Of a DNA stretch of 64,000 nucleotides, positions 12,422 through 23,853 are shown piece by piece. This DNA is from Histoplasma ohiense. Lineage: Eukaryota > Ascomycota > Eurotiomycetes > Onygenales > Ajellomycetaceae. Location of the stretch: NCBI GenBank assembly GCA_017607445.1, contig JAEVHH010000004.1:434001-498000 (forward strand), given 5' to 3'. The position numbers and the translations under genes were made by a program. The notes under the pieces are model-generated. The model was not told the DNA's origin and did no database searches. It was given only the letters and a program-made list of their open reading frames with translations. Within the stretch, counting starts at the first letter, position 1. Every line of letters starts with the position of its first letter.

Positions 12422-14611
12422 CTAAAGGTGCCCATGCAGTCTCACACGATAGAGACATGTATGCGCCGCGCCCCAGTTTGACTTAACGCGGAACACGACC
12501 TTCTCCACGCGTGCGGCCGGCATGTCAATGACAGCATCCAGGTCGAAACGCTGGATGTGGTGTCCGCCATGGATGTTGTATTGCCACCGGCCGACGCGGA
12601 AGAAGGAGGGTCCGAGGATCGCGTCGTCCGAATAAGCCGTGGTCGGCTCGTTCGGATACACCTGCCGGAGGGTGGTGAGGATGGCGTCCCGTAACCAGGA
12701 AGGGAGGAGATGATGGGGGTAATAGGAGGGGCGGAGGTGGGAGAACGGGGGGGTTCGGAGATGGGGAGTAGCAGGCGGTGGTGGGAGGGGTTGGCTTGGT
12801 GCAGAGGAAGGGGGAAAGGGGGATGGTGCGTGGGGAGAAGACGCTGACGAAGGGGGCGGGGAGGGGTTTGACGAGCCGGAGCCTGGGGGGTAGGCTGCTG
12901 CTGCGGTGGGCGGGCGGGCCATGTACTGGACCCACAGTTCCATCTCCCGCGGTGCGCTGCCAGGATCCAATGTTGCGCCCTTGGGGATGTGCTCAATGAC
13001 CACCTCTTCAGGTACGATTGCTCGCCCCAGAAGGATGGTCAACTGAGAAGTATTGGATCGCGTGGCAGCGCACCAGCATTCTCCGACACCGTCCCACGGT
13101 TGGAGTGCAGCTACAGGCGGGGAGCCGCGAGGCACCTTGGCGAGGTATTGGCCGATCCGACTAACAAGCCCAACCGATGTTGCCATCGTTGGACTCGTCA
13201 GGTAGGGATCAACCACTGCACCCATGCCAATCGATGCGTAATTGACTTTTGGCGGCATTAGAGGGTCTATCGCCGCTGCTGGGGATCCGCTTAGCGCTTC
13301 CTTGAGATGTGGCAGTCTTCTGTTCCATTCGTTTTTCAGAATGGTGACTTCCTTGGCCATGTCTGACAGTCGTTGGTCGAGACGAGAAGACAGCTTGTGG
13401 AATGCATCCGCGTACATGGAAGTTGAGTTATCTGTTGCGAATGTGGATGCGGGACTGCATAAGTAGTGAGACATCGTGGTTTGTAGACTTTGTGGAAACA
13501 TGCAGGCATGATCTCTGCAGAAATAAGTGAGGAATGTCATGAGGATAAGACCGATAGTGACAAGCAGGGCACTTGGAGTTTTCGCGATTCCTGAGAGACG
13601 TTGCTTGGAGGTGACATGGACCCCAGCAGGGGCAGCGGCGACGAGGACGGGAGAGGAGTGTGCGGAGGAGCCCGGGGTGTGGATTGAAGCAGAAGACGCA
13701 GAAGAAGCGGGTGATTTCGAAGCAGACTTGTTACGTAGCTGGTTGAATGCTGGAACAGGTGGGAGAGGCCTTCTAGCAGCTGCAGATGTCGAAACGTTTG
13801 GAACGTCGATAGGACCGGGAAGAGGAGGGTTCGCACGGAATGCCTCTTCAAATATAGGGCGGCGAGTCGGAGGTAATCTAAGACCGCTGGGTTCCTGAGA
13901 GCTGGAAGGTCGGGAACCGTATGGATCGTGAAGGTAGTAGTTTGGGCGAGTTCCGGAATTGGTTTCTCGTGGCAAGATACCATGGATAGCACGCTCAGTG
14001 ATCCAGCTGACACTTGCGGACCCGTTATATGACGGGGTATCATGGAGAACGGAGATTGATGGGTCTTCTTCGCGTTTGACTCCTTCAGTTTCTTCAGATA
14101 CTTCACGGAGAGTTTCAAGAAGTTGCTCTTCCGGCGTTGCCTGCCGTGAGGCAGCTCTACGGGGACCTGCTCTGCTGCGCGTTGTGGCTTTGCGAGATGA
14201 AGCTCCACGGGAAACAGGTCCAGGGGCTGGAGATATGCTGGACCGGACAGATGCACTCATTGACCGGGTTTGGCGTCTTTCGGGAACGGGGTGAGTTGGG
14301 TCTTCAACATCAACACGAGCAAATTCGCGATCTTGAGCTTGACGCAAGCCATCATCAAGGGTGTCGATCATTTCGGACAATCCCATAGAAGGATCAACTT
14401 CAAGCTGGCGAGGAAGCGCAGGAGTCTTGGTGGAGCCGTAGGCAAAAGATTGCTGGGTGCGGACGTCCGGGAGAGATGGGTTGCCCAGGTCAGGGTTTGA
14501 CTGATTACCTTCAGTGGCAACCGTAGGGTTTTCAGTAGGAGCTGCGCGAGTTCCGCGAGTATTCTGGGCACGGGAGCCCGAGCGAACGGAAGCAGTTTTG
14601 CGACCAGTCAT
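12422..14611 (-). CDS. SUN (Sad1/UNC-84) domain nuclear-envelope protein
   Basis: A 729-residue inner-nuclear-membrane protein, single exon, expected to form the nucleoplasm-anchored half of the LINC bridge at the spindle pole or envelope. Residues 1-340 are a disordered, basic Ser/Arg-rich nucleoplasmic part. A transmembrane helix lies at about 347-364 (SALLVTIGLILMTFLTYF). A short coiled segment at about 402-440 (KLSSRLDQRLSDMAKEVTIL) precedes the SUN domain from about 456 to the end. The domain shows NYASIGMGAVVDPYLTSP, then LQPWDGVGECWC, a LTILLGRAIVPEEVVIEHIP strand, and a closing FRVKSNWG...CLYRVRLHG. A proline/serine-rich insert of roughly 80-90 residues (about 566-655) interrupts the SUN fold between ELWVQYM and the GRWQYNI strand. 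This insert was not a spliced intron in any frame I could find. Confidence 0.9.
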   Translation of the reverse strand: MTGRKTASVRSGSRAQNTRGTRAAPTENPTVATEGNQSNPDLGNPSLPDVRTQQSFAYGSTKTPALPRQLEVDPSMGLSEMIDTLDDGLRQAQDREFARVDVEDPTHPVPERRQTRSMSASVRSSISPAPGPVSRGASSRKATTRSRAGPRRAASRQATPEEQLLETLREVSEETEGVKREEDPSISVLHDTPSYNGSASVSWITERAIHGILPRETNSGTRPNYYLHDPYGSRPSSSQEPSGLRLPPTRRPIFEEAFRANPPLPGPIDVPNVSTSAAARRPLPPVPAFNQLRNKSASKSPASSASSASIHTPGSSAHSSPVLVAAAPAGVHVTSKQRLSGIAKTPSALLVTIGLILMTFLTYFCRDHACMFPQSLQTTMSHYLCSPASTFATDNSTSMYADAFHKLSSRLDQRLSDMAKEVTILKNEWNRRLPHLKEALSGSPAAAIDPLMPPKVNYASIGMGAVVDPYLTSPTMATSVGLVSRIGQYLAKVPRGSPPVAALQPWDGVGECWCAATRSNTSQLTILLGRAIVPEEVVIEHIPKGATLDPGSAPREMELWVQYMARPPTAAAAYPPGSGSSNPSPPPSSASSPHAPSPFPPSSAPSQPLPPPPATPHLRTPPFSHLRPSYYPHHLLPSWLRDAILTTLRQVYPNEPTTAYSDDAILGPSFFRVGRWQYNIHGGHHIQRFDLDAVIDMPAARVEKVVFRVKSNWGAAHTCLYRVRLHGHL

Positions 14612-16821
14612 TTTCTTTTATAGATTCTGGGTGGTCCTGGAAATATATGTTTGAGATATTGGAGAGGAGTTGGTAATGTAATTGCAATTGAATACGCTGC
14701 TCTTCCTCTTTTAGGAACACGCTTTCAACCTGATTTGCAAAGTTAGTATCGCAAACTTAAGAAGCACATCGAATGAGTGTTAGAAGGTGGAATGACAAAA
14801 GGATTCAAGGAGCGCGCACCGAAGGTTCAGCTGAGCTGGAGATATTGGAGAAGAGGAGGTGTTTGTAGAAAGAACTGGGGTTTTGGTTGGAGTGCAGAAG
14901 ATAGACGCCTTCTAGAGAAAAGCAGGGTAGAGAGGTCGCAACAAAGAAGAGATGACCAGGGAAGAAAGAAGGAGATGGAATAAAAGAGGATTTTTGGACA
15001 AAGCAGGGCCTTTGTAAGACTGAAAAAAAAAGTTCTTAATTGCGATGAGTACAATGAGACCAGCTCAAAGGTAGGTGTAGAGGGAAGGCTGGCTTTTCAA
15101 AGAGTAGATGTCTTGAGGATTGATGATTGCAGTTGGGCAAAGCAGTGGTGCAGGACAGGGAGCAGATATTGGATTGACAATGACGATTGATCGAAGATAA
15201 TGGAAGACTGTTGAAGTAGTTGTAAGCGCCAGCTGGGAGCGAGAGCGAGTATCAAGACGGTGATGAGTGGTGGAAGGAGATTCGAAGACGAAGTTGAGAT
15301 GGTTTGGCGACAGGAGGGAAAAGGAGCTCCACAACACAAAGGTCCAAAGTGAAGGGAAAACAGGACAAACACTCACTTTGGAATATATTCCAAGTTCTCT
15401 GTCCGCCGTAAAGAGGGTGAAGTAAATTTCTAGTCCCAGGCGGTGGAGGAAAATGCCAAAGCAATCTGCTTTCACAGTCGAGTTGAGGTCTCAACCACAA
15501 CATACGTGGTGCGCTGGGAATACCTGACGGGTGACAATAGCAGAAGACGAGCAACACAGAATTCCTCACCCCAAATGCAACACCAGGTGAATTCAGACAG
15601 ATTCACTTGAAAAAGGCATGGAGGGCAAAAAGCCAGTCACTCTGGATGCTTGTCTTTAGGATTGATTGGTGAAAGAAGGCGAGGGAATTTCAGTATGCAC
15701 AACTGTTGTTCACCCTTCGATCCATGCAGAAGAGCTTCCCCCTGCACAGCCAGGCTTTAATCCCTCCTCTTTCTTATCTTTTCTGCTGTGGGAACACAGT
15801 TGCTATCACCGCGTTGATGTGTGGTGTGGGTGTGAATAGCGCTTCAGCGCTGCTATGCAAAGTGGATAGAAATGAAATGGCCCTTGAGTTTCAACCAACC
15901 AACCAATCAATCGATCAATCAATATGAACCTGGATATCAAGAAACAGAAACAGCATTAGTCTCAATTGTTTGATAACTACTACTAGTAAAGTAGCAATTC
16001 ATCAGCAAACGCGACCTTTTTTTTCCTCTCTCTTTTTTTTGGAGACCAACACACCCTTTGGAAACCAGGATTTAGACAGCAAACAAACACTGGAAATGGA
16101 CAGGCACAGGTCAAGAGCACAGTGCGCTCCTTTATGCACACACTGGCACCCTTTTCTTTGATATTGTCTCTCTCTCTCCTTCTTTCGCGGTCTGGATGGT
16201 TTGTTTGGCGTCGAGACCGGAGTTTTATTGTTGCGGGGGCCGGTAACGGAAAACCTACCACGCTAGGACGGATTTGGCCTGGGTATGAGTGTATCATTTT
16301 GTCAACGTATCTCTGTTACATACATATATGAAGACAGATGTGATTGTGGATCTTTGTACAGTAATGGGTTGCCATATGGTTGTATTCCTAGCCGGTCAAC
16401 TAGAGCCGGTACTTGTGCACTGTGCTGTGCATATACGTGCTGTGCCAATATATTCATATACATTTTAAAATTTTAAAGTTGTAGAAGCTCCGTTATGCAT
16501 TTCTGACGTACCATAATATAGAAAGGACAAGATCCGAAAAGGGGGAATCACGAAGGAATAAAAGACACCATAATGAAGCAGAAAGCGAAATCTCAAGTAA
16601 TGTACAGTAAAGAATATACTAGGCACGCCGTATGGGGTGCTATAGATCGATTGGACAAAACTAGGGCGCAACGGGGGAGCGTATACAGTACATATCGAGA
16701 CAAATACACGTAGTGAGCATGAAATGGACCGATATATAAGCAAACATGTAAAAGCACGGGTGGCTGAGAGGGTTGTTGACGGGCCCGTACCGTACGAGCA
16801 CATTCACAACTTCATTTTTCC
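14612..16821. other. Intergenic region, likely long promoter/5' UTR of the SUN gene
   Basis: About 2.2 kb between the SUN start codon and the 3' end of MDV1, both on minus. It holds purine-rich and CT-rich stretches and a CAATCAAT cluster at about 15,905-15,920. No recognisable protein in any frame. Confidence 0.5.
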
Positions 16822-19184
16822 TCAGCAAGTCCAGATTCCAATCGTACCATCCCTCCGCCCCTCCGTCATATACCCATCCTTGATCCGCACGCGATCGACG
16901 ATTGACGCCGTCCTGCCTTCTCCAGCTGCTATTACTCCTGCGCCGCAGTTCCAGTGCTGCCCCTCTGTCTTGTCGTAGACTTTGACGACATCTTCGCCCG
17001 CCGCGGAGACGATACGGCGCGTGTCGAACATCATGCTGGTGATGGGGTTTTCGTAGGCGTACGCGTCGTATATAGACCCAGTTCGGAGGTCCCAGATCTG
17101 TTTTAAATTTAATTTTAAAATTATAATGTGGTTAGTTTGAAATAAATGACATAGTGGGAGATTTATTATAATCCCACCAATAATGTAATTCCTTTTAACT
17201 TACCCGTACACTCCGGTCCATGCTCCCCGTCACCAAATGCACGTCGTCAAATTGCAAACACGTCACGGGCCCAGTATGTCCCACCAAACTACGGTGCACC
17301 TGTCCGCTACGCAGATCCCACAAGCGTACCATCCCGTCTGCTGTCCCGCATGCCAAGGCCGCGTCGAAGCATTGCACTGCACCGACAAAATCCGCTGACA
17401 CATCCGGGAGCCGGCCGGTTGGTCGCCACGGATTTTCACTCGAGGATAACGTTGAGGCCTGCGCCGCAGCCCAGAGGACATCGAGCGTCTGGACGCAGCG
17501 GCCCTTGACCAAATCCCACTGCCGGAGTGTTTTATCCGCCGACCCCGATATGAGCGTGTCGCCGCGGAAGTAGAGGGCCGTTACCTCATCGACGTGTGCT
17601 TCGAGGGAGAAGAGTGGGCAATCTTCCATGCTAGAGGGAGGAGGCGGAGGGGGTGCCGCCGCGGGGTCTTCATACCCAAGCGCATCCTCCTCGTCATCCT
17701 CCTCGTGGTTACCAATGCGATTATCCCGTGGTGCATATTTTGCACGGCTGAGATCCCATAGCCGGATCGATGCGTCCATGGATCCTGTTGCGACGAGGTT
17801 ATCCTCGACCTGCAAGCAGCGGACGGAGGCATGATGTCCTTCCAAAAATCCCATGCATCGGCCGAGATTTAGATCCCACACCCGGACTGTATCGTCCAAC
17901 GCTGCACTGACCATGGTTCCGAAGGGGACGTCAAAATCTATTGCGGATACCATATCATTATGCGCTTCTAGTTCTCTGATCATGGAGCCTGGCTCAAAAT
18001 GTTCGTGGAGGACGGGCATGGATCTCTTTCCTACAAAGGAAAAAATAATATTAATAATTTTATTTCAATTGTTTTGTTGATGAGTTATAATGCTAAATAG
18101 GGGAGGTTGGGGTTGGGGTTGGGGGAACAGACTTAACGATTTATGTTTCCACGTTTTGGGAGACGGCAGTTTCTCATAGATCGACTCCGACATGAAAGAC
18201 GCATCCATAGCCTGCGTGTCAAATGCGACAGAGGGCTCCGTTGCATCATTGGTCTTAGGAGTATCTGGCCGCGTATGCGCTTCCTCCTCCAGATCTTCTA
18301 GTTTATTATCCAACTGAACCACTACACCAGTTGCAATACGTAAGCCCTTCGATCCCCAACCTTAAAAAGCAAAGGCAAAAAGCAATTTCGCAGCCTTACA
18401 GTCATGTTCCAAATCCGCCTCGTCCATCTCAAGTTGGGCAAGACGGTCCAGCACGATTTTCCGCATACTTTGCAAATTTGCAATCTTGTTATCTATCTCG
18501 TAAATTTCTGCACTGCACATGTTTTTCCTTATCCCCATCAATTCCAGCCGCCGACTGAAAGTGTTCCTGTCCTTTTTCAACGAGGATAGAGTGGGTGGCA
18601 ATGCCCCCACATTCGTTCCCGCCCCATCCAACAACTTCTGCCCGCGCGAGCTACGTCTCCGATGCGATTTTCTATGTTCGTGTTCACCTTCGGGCATCGA
18701 TGCCTGGAATCCTTGAAACAAAGAGTAGGTGCTCGTGTCCTCCGGAATGTTGGCTAGCATATCATCCGAGAGGGACGAGAGGGCGCGAGTTTGGATTTCA
18801 GATGTGGATAGTTTCGATCGGACGAGGTCCGTGGGGGTGGTCTGAGCCAGAGAAAACATCCTACGCTGCATCGACGGGCGACGCAGCTCTTTACGAATGT
18901 CATTGACGGCAGAGTGATAGTGCGTTCCTCTGGGAGTGTCCTGCATCGGGCCTATGAGATGGCCAGCCGTGGTCGTGACTTTGCGGCCAAAAGCCTCGAG
19001 ATGCCGAGTCTGAGAAGCTGTGTTAGAGGATGAGAATGTAAAATATTGTTTTTATTTATCTTGTTGATTGGTTTTTCCTAATTTCCAAATTTGATTTTTC
19101 CCTTACCGTTAAGCCAGTCCCCAACGCGGAGGTAGTCTCCTCGTCGCCGGAAGGTGAGTCATTGCGGGGGTACGGGCTGGCCAT
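16822..19184 (-). CDS. MDV1: Mdv1, WD40 mitochondrial fission adaptor
   Basis: Cytosolic adaptor that links the outer-membrane anchor Fis1 to the dynamin-like GTPase Dnm1 in mitochondrial division. Five exons give about 659 residues: 19184-19107, 19009-18400, 18321-18133, 18030-17204 and 17097-16822. All junctions keep frame (donors GTAAGG, GTAAGG, GTCTGT, GTAAGT). The N-terminal half carries RHLEAFGRKVTTTAGHL and SMQRRMFSLAQTTPTDLVRS, shared with this family, then a coiled coil (SSLKKDRNTFSRRLELMGIR to LEHDLVQLDNKLEDLEEE, about residues 185-240). After SMPVLHEHFEPGS the propeller begins, with repeats such as TMVSAALDDTVRVWDL, LVATGSMDASIRLWDL, TLISGSADKTLRQWDL, LVTGSMDRSVRIWDL and a closing GTIGIW. 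An acidic and polyproline loop (NHEEDDEEDALGYED, then PPPPPP) sits between blades two and three. The length fits Eurotiomycete orthologues. Confidence 0.93.
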
Positions 19185-20049
19185 GGAAGCACGAGGGAAA
19201 CACCGGAGAGGGCCCAGCTCCAATGGAGAACCTCAGCGGAGAGGAGGGGACGTGAAAAAAAAGGGGAAAAAAAAAGGAGAGCTGGGGATGGGGTTGATGA
19301 TATGTTGTTGTTGGAGATGTTTTGATATTTGGACGTTTGAAATAACAGACCGTATTGTGGTTACAATACCGTATAATACACTAAGACAGGCACAAAGGCT
19401 TTAACCAGAAATGATATTCAAGTTTGATTCAATACTTCCAACCACATCATCTACTCTGCAACCGAAAAGAATGTCAGCAAAGTCGAGAAGCTTATGGTTT
19501 TACTTCGAATCAAAACAAGGTTTCTTCGCCATGATGTAATTTCTAGATCTTAAATCTGTGAGTATAATATATTGGTTTAGAGCAAGACAACTATTGCCAA
19601 TTGATTTGTTCAATCAATAAATTGATATTTGCTTCGGAATACAACAGTCCACATTTGAGATCTTTTAGCAGGAATACTAGCATATTTTGTGCTGCGACTG
19701 CAGCCTGGGCCTTTCCATCTGTTTCACTAGGTGGAAGGCGTTCTGGAGAATTGATACTGGGCAAGCTTGACCAGTGTCACTGGTCCACCTTTTTCAATTC
19801 CTATCCTCATCTAGAATGAAGTTCTCCGAGGATTGGAGAAGGCGACCAATTCCTCTGTTTTGCACACTATTAATTTTTATATCAAGAGAATTTGCTACGC
19901 TTGGTGGCTTTGCTTGAACAGACAGTAAGTGAGAATCAGAGGGGTCGCTGGAGAAAAACCAATGATATTCCAATTTCCATCTCAAACCACAGCATGGGGT
20001 CATGCAGTGCTACTTAACAGAATATTCCATCACACTTGGCTACCAAAAA

Positions 20050-20081
<32 letters not shown>

Positions 20082-20310
20082 AATACCTCTATCATGATAC
20101 AAGTCAGTAAGCACTCCACGCCTTAAAAGGATGTACATGTACGTACATACCTTGAGTTCCTGCCGAAGAATTTTCTCAGATTTAGTAGTCTCTCGTCCCA
20201 AAGCATATGGATAACACCTGGTCAGTATCCAAACATCTCTGTTGCCCCCAATGCGTGGCTACCGCCCGTCGCCTCTCCACTTTCCAGATCATTTCTGGCA
20301 AAACCCACGA
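19185..20310. other. Intergenic, no gene seen
   Basis: Region between MDV1 and the Hsp70-like pseudogene (both minus strand). It includes a 22-base A run at 20,045-20,066 followed by AAAAG repeats. No frame with recognisable protein. Confidence 0.5.
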
Positions 20311-22537
20311 TCAATAATATTTAACCGTGTTGAAATTGATGCTCGTCCGGCCAATAGTCTTCTCTTGGCTGGCAGCTTCAAACTTCAGCACTCCATCCTG
20401 GGCGCCAAAGATGACTTTCAGCGTGTACTCAAGGAGATATACTCGCCCCCCAGCTATATATTTTGATGGGAACTTGTTCAAGTCGGCATTGGAAAAGTTA
20501 ACCGCAATGTCACCAACGACATAACAATCTGCAGTGCGGTTAGATTTAAGCCAATTACCCCAAGGTACATGGCAGAGACAAACCTGAATTTTCCCGCTCC
20601 GGAGCATCCGTCAGGTCACAAGCATATAGGGTTTCGAGATACTTCAGGCCGCTGAACTGATAGTGCGGGTGAGCCACAGAAACCATATATGTATAGTTCT
20701 CTGTATATTTCTCGCCCTGTTTAATGAGAGTTATTAGGAACGCCTCCAAAGAGAGCAGAAATGGAGCCAGGCTGCCGTGAATCACCTTGCCAATCATCCA
20801 CTTCATAATTGTGCCAACCATCTATTTACCCGTATACTCATTGATATAAGCTTCTGATTCTGCATCTATGCCATCTCGGAATGGGATACCCCAACAAAAG
20901 CCGTAATGTCGGCAGCACTTCTTTGTTGTGGACCGGACTCCTTCAAGTCCGCGGAGAGCAGCTCCTTGGACAATAGTCGCTTGACTGGATAGATTAGTTA
21001 GTGTGGCCTTGCAACTCCTCAACTGTAGATTATCCAGTTAGGCGACACATACGGTTTATCAGGAATGGTAACAGTAATGTCCATAGATTCGAAGGATGAA
21101 CGAAATTTCCTGCGAAGATACTCCGAATCGCCGAAACCACCAACCAAGATAATTCTCTAGTCTCATCAGCCCCAAGAGCCGCTGATGGGATCTGACCAAG
21201 CAAATGAGTGGGTGGGGTATGTGGGGTATCGGACGTACGTTGATGCGATGTCCTGTTGCTTTCCGGGCATCCTGAATTTGCCCTCGTACTAAGGAGAGGA
21301 TTTGTTCTACCACGGGTTCAAAAACCGACTGCAGATCCTCACTAGGGCATATATCAACGGTCTGCCACCTGGAACAGTTCTAAGGGTATCTCTCCTACCT
21401 GGATAACAGAACAATTCGCTCTTCATCATCGAAATACTCAGGCTTCGCATATGGGGCATTCATGTTGAGCGGGAGTTCAAATATTGTTGGATCGTCAGAA
21501 TGTCCAAAGTCTTTCTTGATGACCTCAAATTTATTCATGAGCTCGCTGCCAGGGCCCTTTCGCTTCATTAGCAGGTTGTCGAATGCATCGCCGAATCGGT
21601 CCGACATGAGTTGGTAGAAATTTCGGTCGACTCCGGTCGATCCGCATTTGCCTCCTAGGACATATTAGATTCAAACAAAGTTCCCATAGAAGGTATCACT
21701 GCAATGACTTGCCGACGCCTGTGCACAGCTCTTCAAATCCCAGAGTAGGCAAGGTTTGGAGAACAAGATAGGAAGTCAAGTCCTGAGATGTGAGAGAGAT
21801 ACTTTTTCAAACCGCCTTTTCCGATGCTTACCACTGTACCGCCTCCACAGTCACAAACTAGCACACCATCACCAGGCTACATAGGCTATGGTTAGATAGT
21901 AACATGCAGTCCGGACGAAGGACTCACCTTGACGAATCCACCAATTCCATTGGGGGTGGTGTACTTCTTCAACGAAGTAATGGCTGCTGCCTCCGGCTCA
22001 CTGATTAGGAATATTTCGTCGTTTGGCCGGGTACCAAATCCCGCTTGTCGAGCTGCATTGAGTGTTGCATTCTTCGCCTGGTCTGACCAAATAGCTGGCA
22101 CTGTGAACCAGAACTCTAGGGGAGTGGTTCGTAGTGTGTCTTCTGTGATTTGCTTGCCAATCCTCTGGAGGATATGGTGGTAGACTTCGGACAAATAATC
22201 ACTTACAACATCAGTTGCGCTTTTCCCCTCAGGCAACCTGATTATCATCAGGGTATGCAATGCGGGTCGGCGCTTTAACGACTGCAGTGGTGTCTCTGGA
22301 GGTACCTTGCCAGATATCGATGACTGTAATATCATCCAGGCCTTTTCCTCTTGAACTGACGTGACTTGCTCCTTCAGTTCTTTATGTTAGCAACCATCAC
22401 GAGAAAGATGTGTCAGGGGAAGGGGCAGAACCAGTAAATGTAGTCCCGTAATCCACGCCCACAATAATCTTATTACCTGAGTTCAGTCCCAGGGAGCCGA
22501 ACTTGCTCAAGACTCTTGTTTCGGTATCAGATGCCAT
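20311..22537 (-). pseudogene. Fungal HSPA12/Hsp70-like actin-fold ATPase, broken
   Basis: Relic of a cytosolic Hsp70-like (HSPA12-type) ATPase, a family expanded in fungi and often unlinked to housekeeping chaperoning. The start at 22537 gives a short leader then IIVGVDYGTTFTGAS (phosphate-1 loop). An intron at 22431-22372 leads to SRGKGLDDITVIDIWQGTSR and APTRIAYPDDNQ. Here the frame runs into a TGA (22229-22231), while the homologous continuation, LPEGKSATDVVSDYLSEVY, is in another frame. The stretch that family members carry between these points is absent. Downstream exons remain good: LISEPEAAAI, VCDCGGGTVDLTSY (phosphate-2), a GC-AG intron at 21712, then STGVDRNFYQLM, IILVGGFGDSEYLRRKF (adenosine loop) and ALRGLEG. 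A second lesion is an in-frame TAG at 20822-20824 between EYTGK and MVGTIMKWMIGK. The end KVIFGAQDGVLKFEAAS is typical. I read this as a decayed gene, although an assembly or splice explanation cannot be excluded. Confidence 0.78.
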
Positions 22538-23853
22538 AGTAGTCGAGGAACATCGAAGTTGCCAGATTTCTACTTCGACTTGTGGGTCCGTCTCCTATTT
22601 ATTCCGGCGATACTTCTCCAATCGTAGTTGGCCAGGGATATCTTTGAATGGGTGTTCACTAATCCATTTTTGCTTTTGTGGAGATGGGAGGGGATCGCGC
22701 TTTGATAAAGCCAAATGAATGGATGAGCCTTTATATGGCATTGAGAGAAGGTAATTCCCTGGTAGCTAGATGGAGATAAATGCGTTCAGGTGCTAATTAA
22801 TACATTGGGTACCAAGTTCATGAGGCAGAAGCTCATGTCTGGCGCTCGCAAACTCTTCGAATTCTGTCCACAGTGACAAATCCGAACACCGAATCTCGAC
22901 TTGCTAGGTGCATTTGTCTGGCGGTAGATCAAAGAGAAACCAGTTTTCTCGCCAGTCCAGCCGCACTGCTGCTCCAGCGCGGCCGTAATCTCGAAATCAA
23001 AGACCAGTGCAGACAGAATCTACAGGAGTTGTATCATGGGGCGGCAGAGTTGGCGATATCATTGTGGGCGCAACTGACATATATGAAGCCCTGCAGTCAG
23101 CGAAAATCATCCAACCCACAACTGTCTGCACATCGCCCGCACCACCTTGACGAGGATGACATACGACTGGATGGGAAACCCATACTTCTGCTCGTTCAGG
23201 CGGCTGTTCTGGCATATGGTAACGAGGACGCTGAAAACTATGACTGTTCCAAAATATGGCCCGAGCGACAGTTATCATCGATGCAGGATCCTAGTTAGGA
23301 ATAAGCCTGCACATATTTTCCTTGCGTGTTTTCGTCAACCGCGATTGCATCGATACTAGTACTGAGAATGAGAGTGGCGGACCGTGAAAGACTTAATGCC
23401 TATCAGCATTCAACCCATAATTACCGGGATCTCCATTCCTCCTTGCAGCCCCAGTAAATCTGTTGTCGCTTTCCTGGAGCCTTGCACTGCCGGCCCTCTG
23501 TCTATTAATTGAATTTGAAACAAGTCAACGTTCATCCATTGGTGCGGCATCACTAAAAGTTAGTTCAAATATGATTCGCCGTCCTGCCATGGGATCTTCA
23601 CTAATCATGCGAATCAAAACGGGAGGCCGTGACACCCTTGCTAGTGTGTGACTGTGTGTCTTGCCGCCGGAGCTACTGCATCTAAAAATGGCCAACCAGT
23701 CTACTTTGCAGGGTCCAAGAAGGGTGGTGGGCTATTCAGAGCGCTACACAGTGAAGGAGGGCTGCGCCGCATTTGCGGTTGACCAGCAGCTAACACGTAT
23801 AAAATGAGAAGATTGTCGTTGTTGTCCAGACTGCTTTCATCAACTTCAAAGTT
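22538..23853. other. Divergent spacer between two broken genes
   Basis: Separates the Hsp70-like (-) and GHKL/NOV-like (+) pseudogenes. Apart from the possible gene remnant listed at 22,873-23,298 I see no feature. Another stretch at about 23,460-23,650 is open on both strands but unrecognised. Confidence 0.45.
22873..23298 (+). pseudogene. Possible gene remnant, unknown family
   Basis: An open frame of 141 codons whose second half looks like real protein: HHLDEDDIRLDGKPILLLVQ, then AAVLAYGNEDAENYD. I have a vague sense of similar fungal C-termini but cannot name a family. No convincing start, partner exon or continuation after the TAG at the end was found. Other frames over the same bases are also open for long stretches, so this could be a chance frame. 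Confidence 0.25.

Noticed and set aside
12525..12996. Pro/Ser-rich frames overlapping the SUN gene
   Set aside because: They are frame-shifted shadows of the GC-rich low-complexity insert in the SUN domain.
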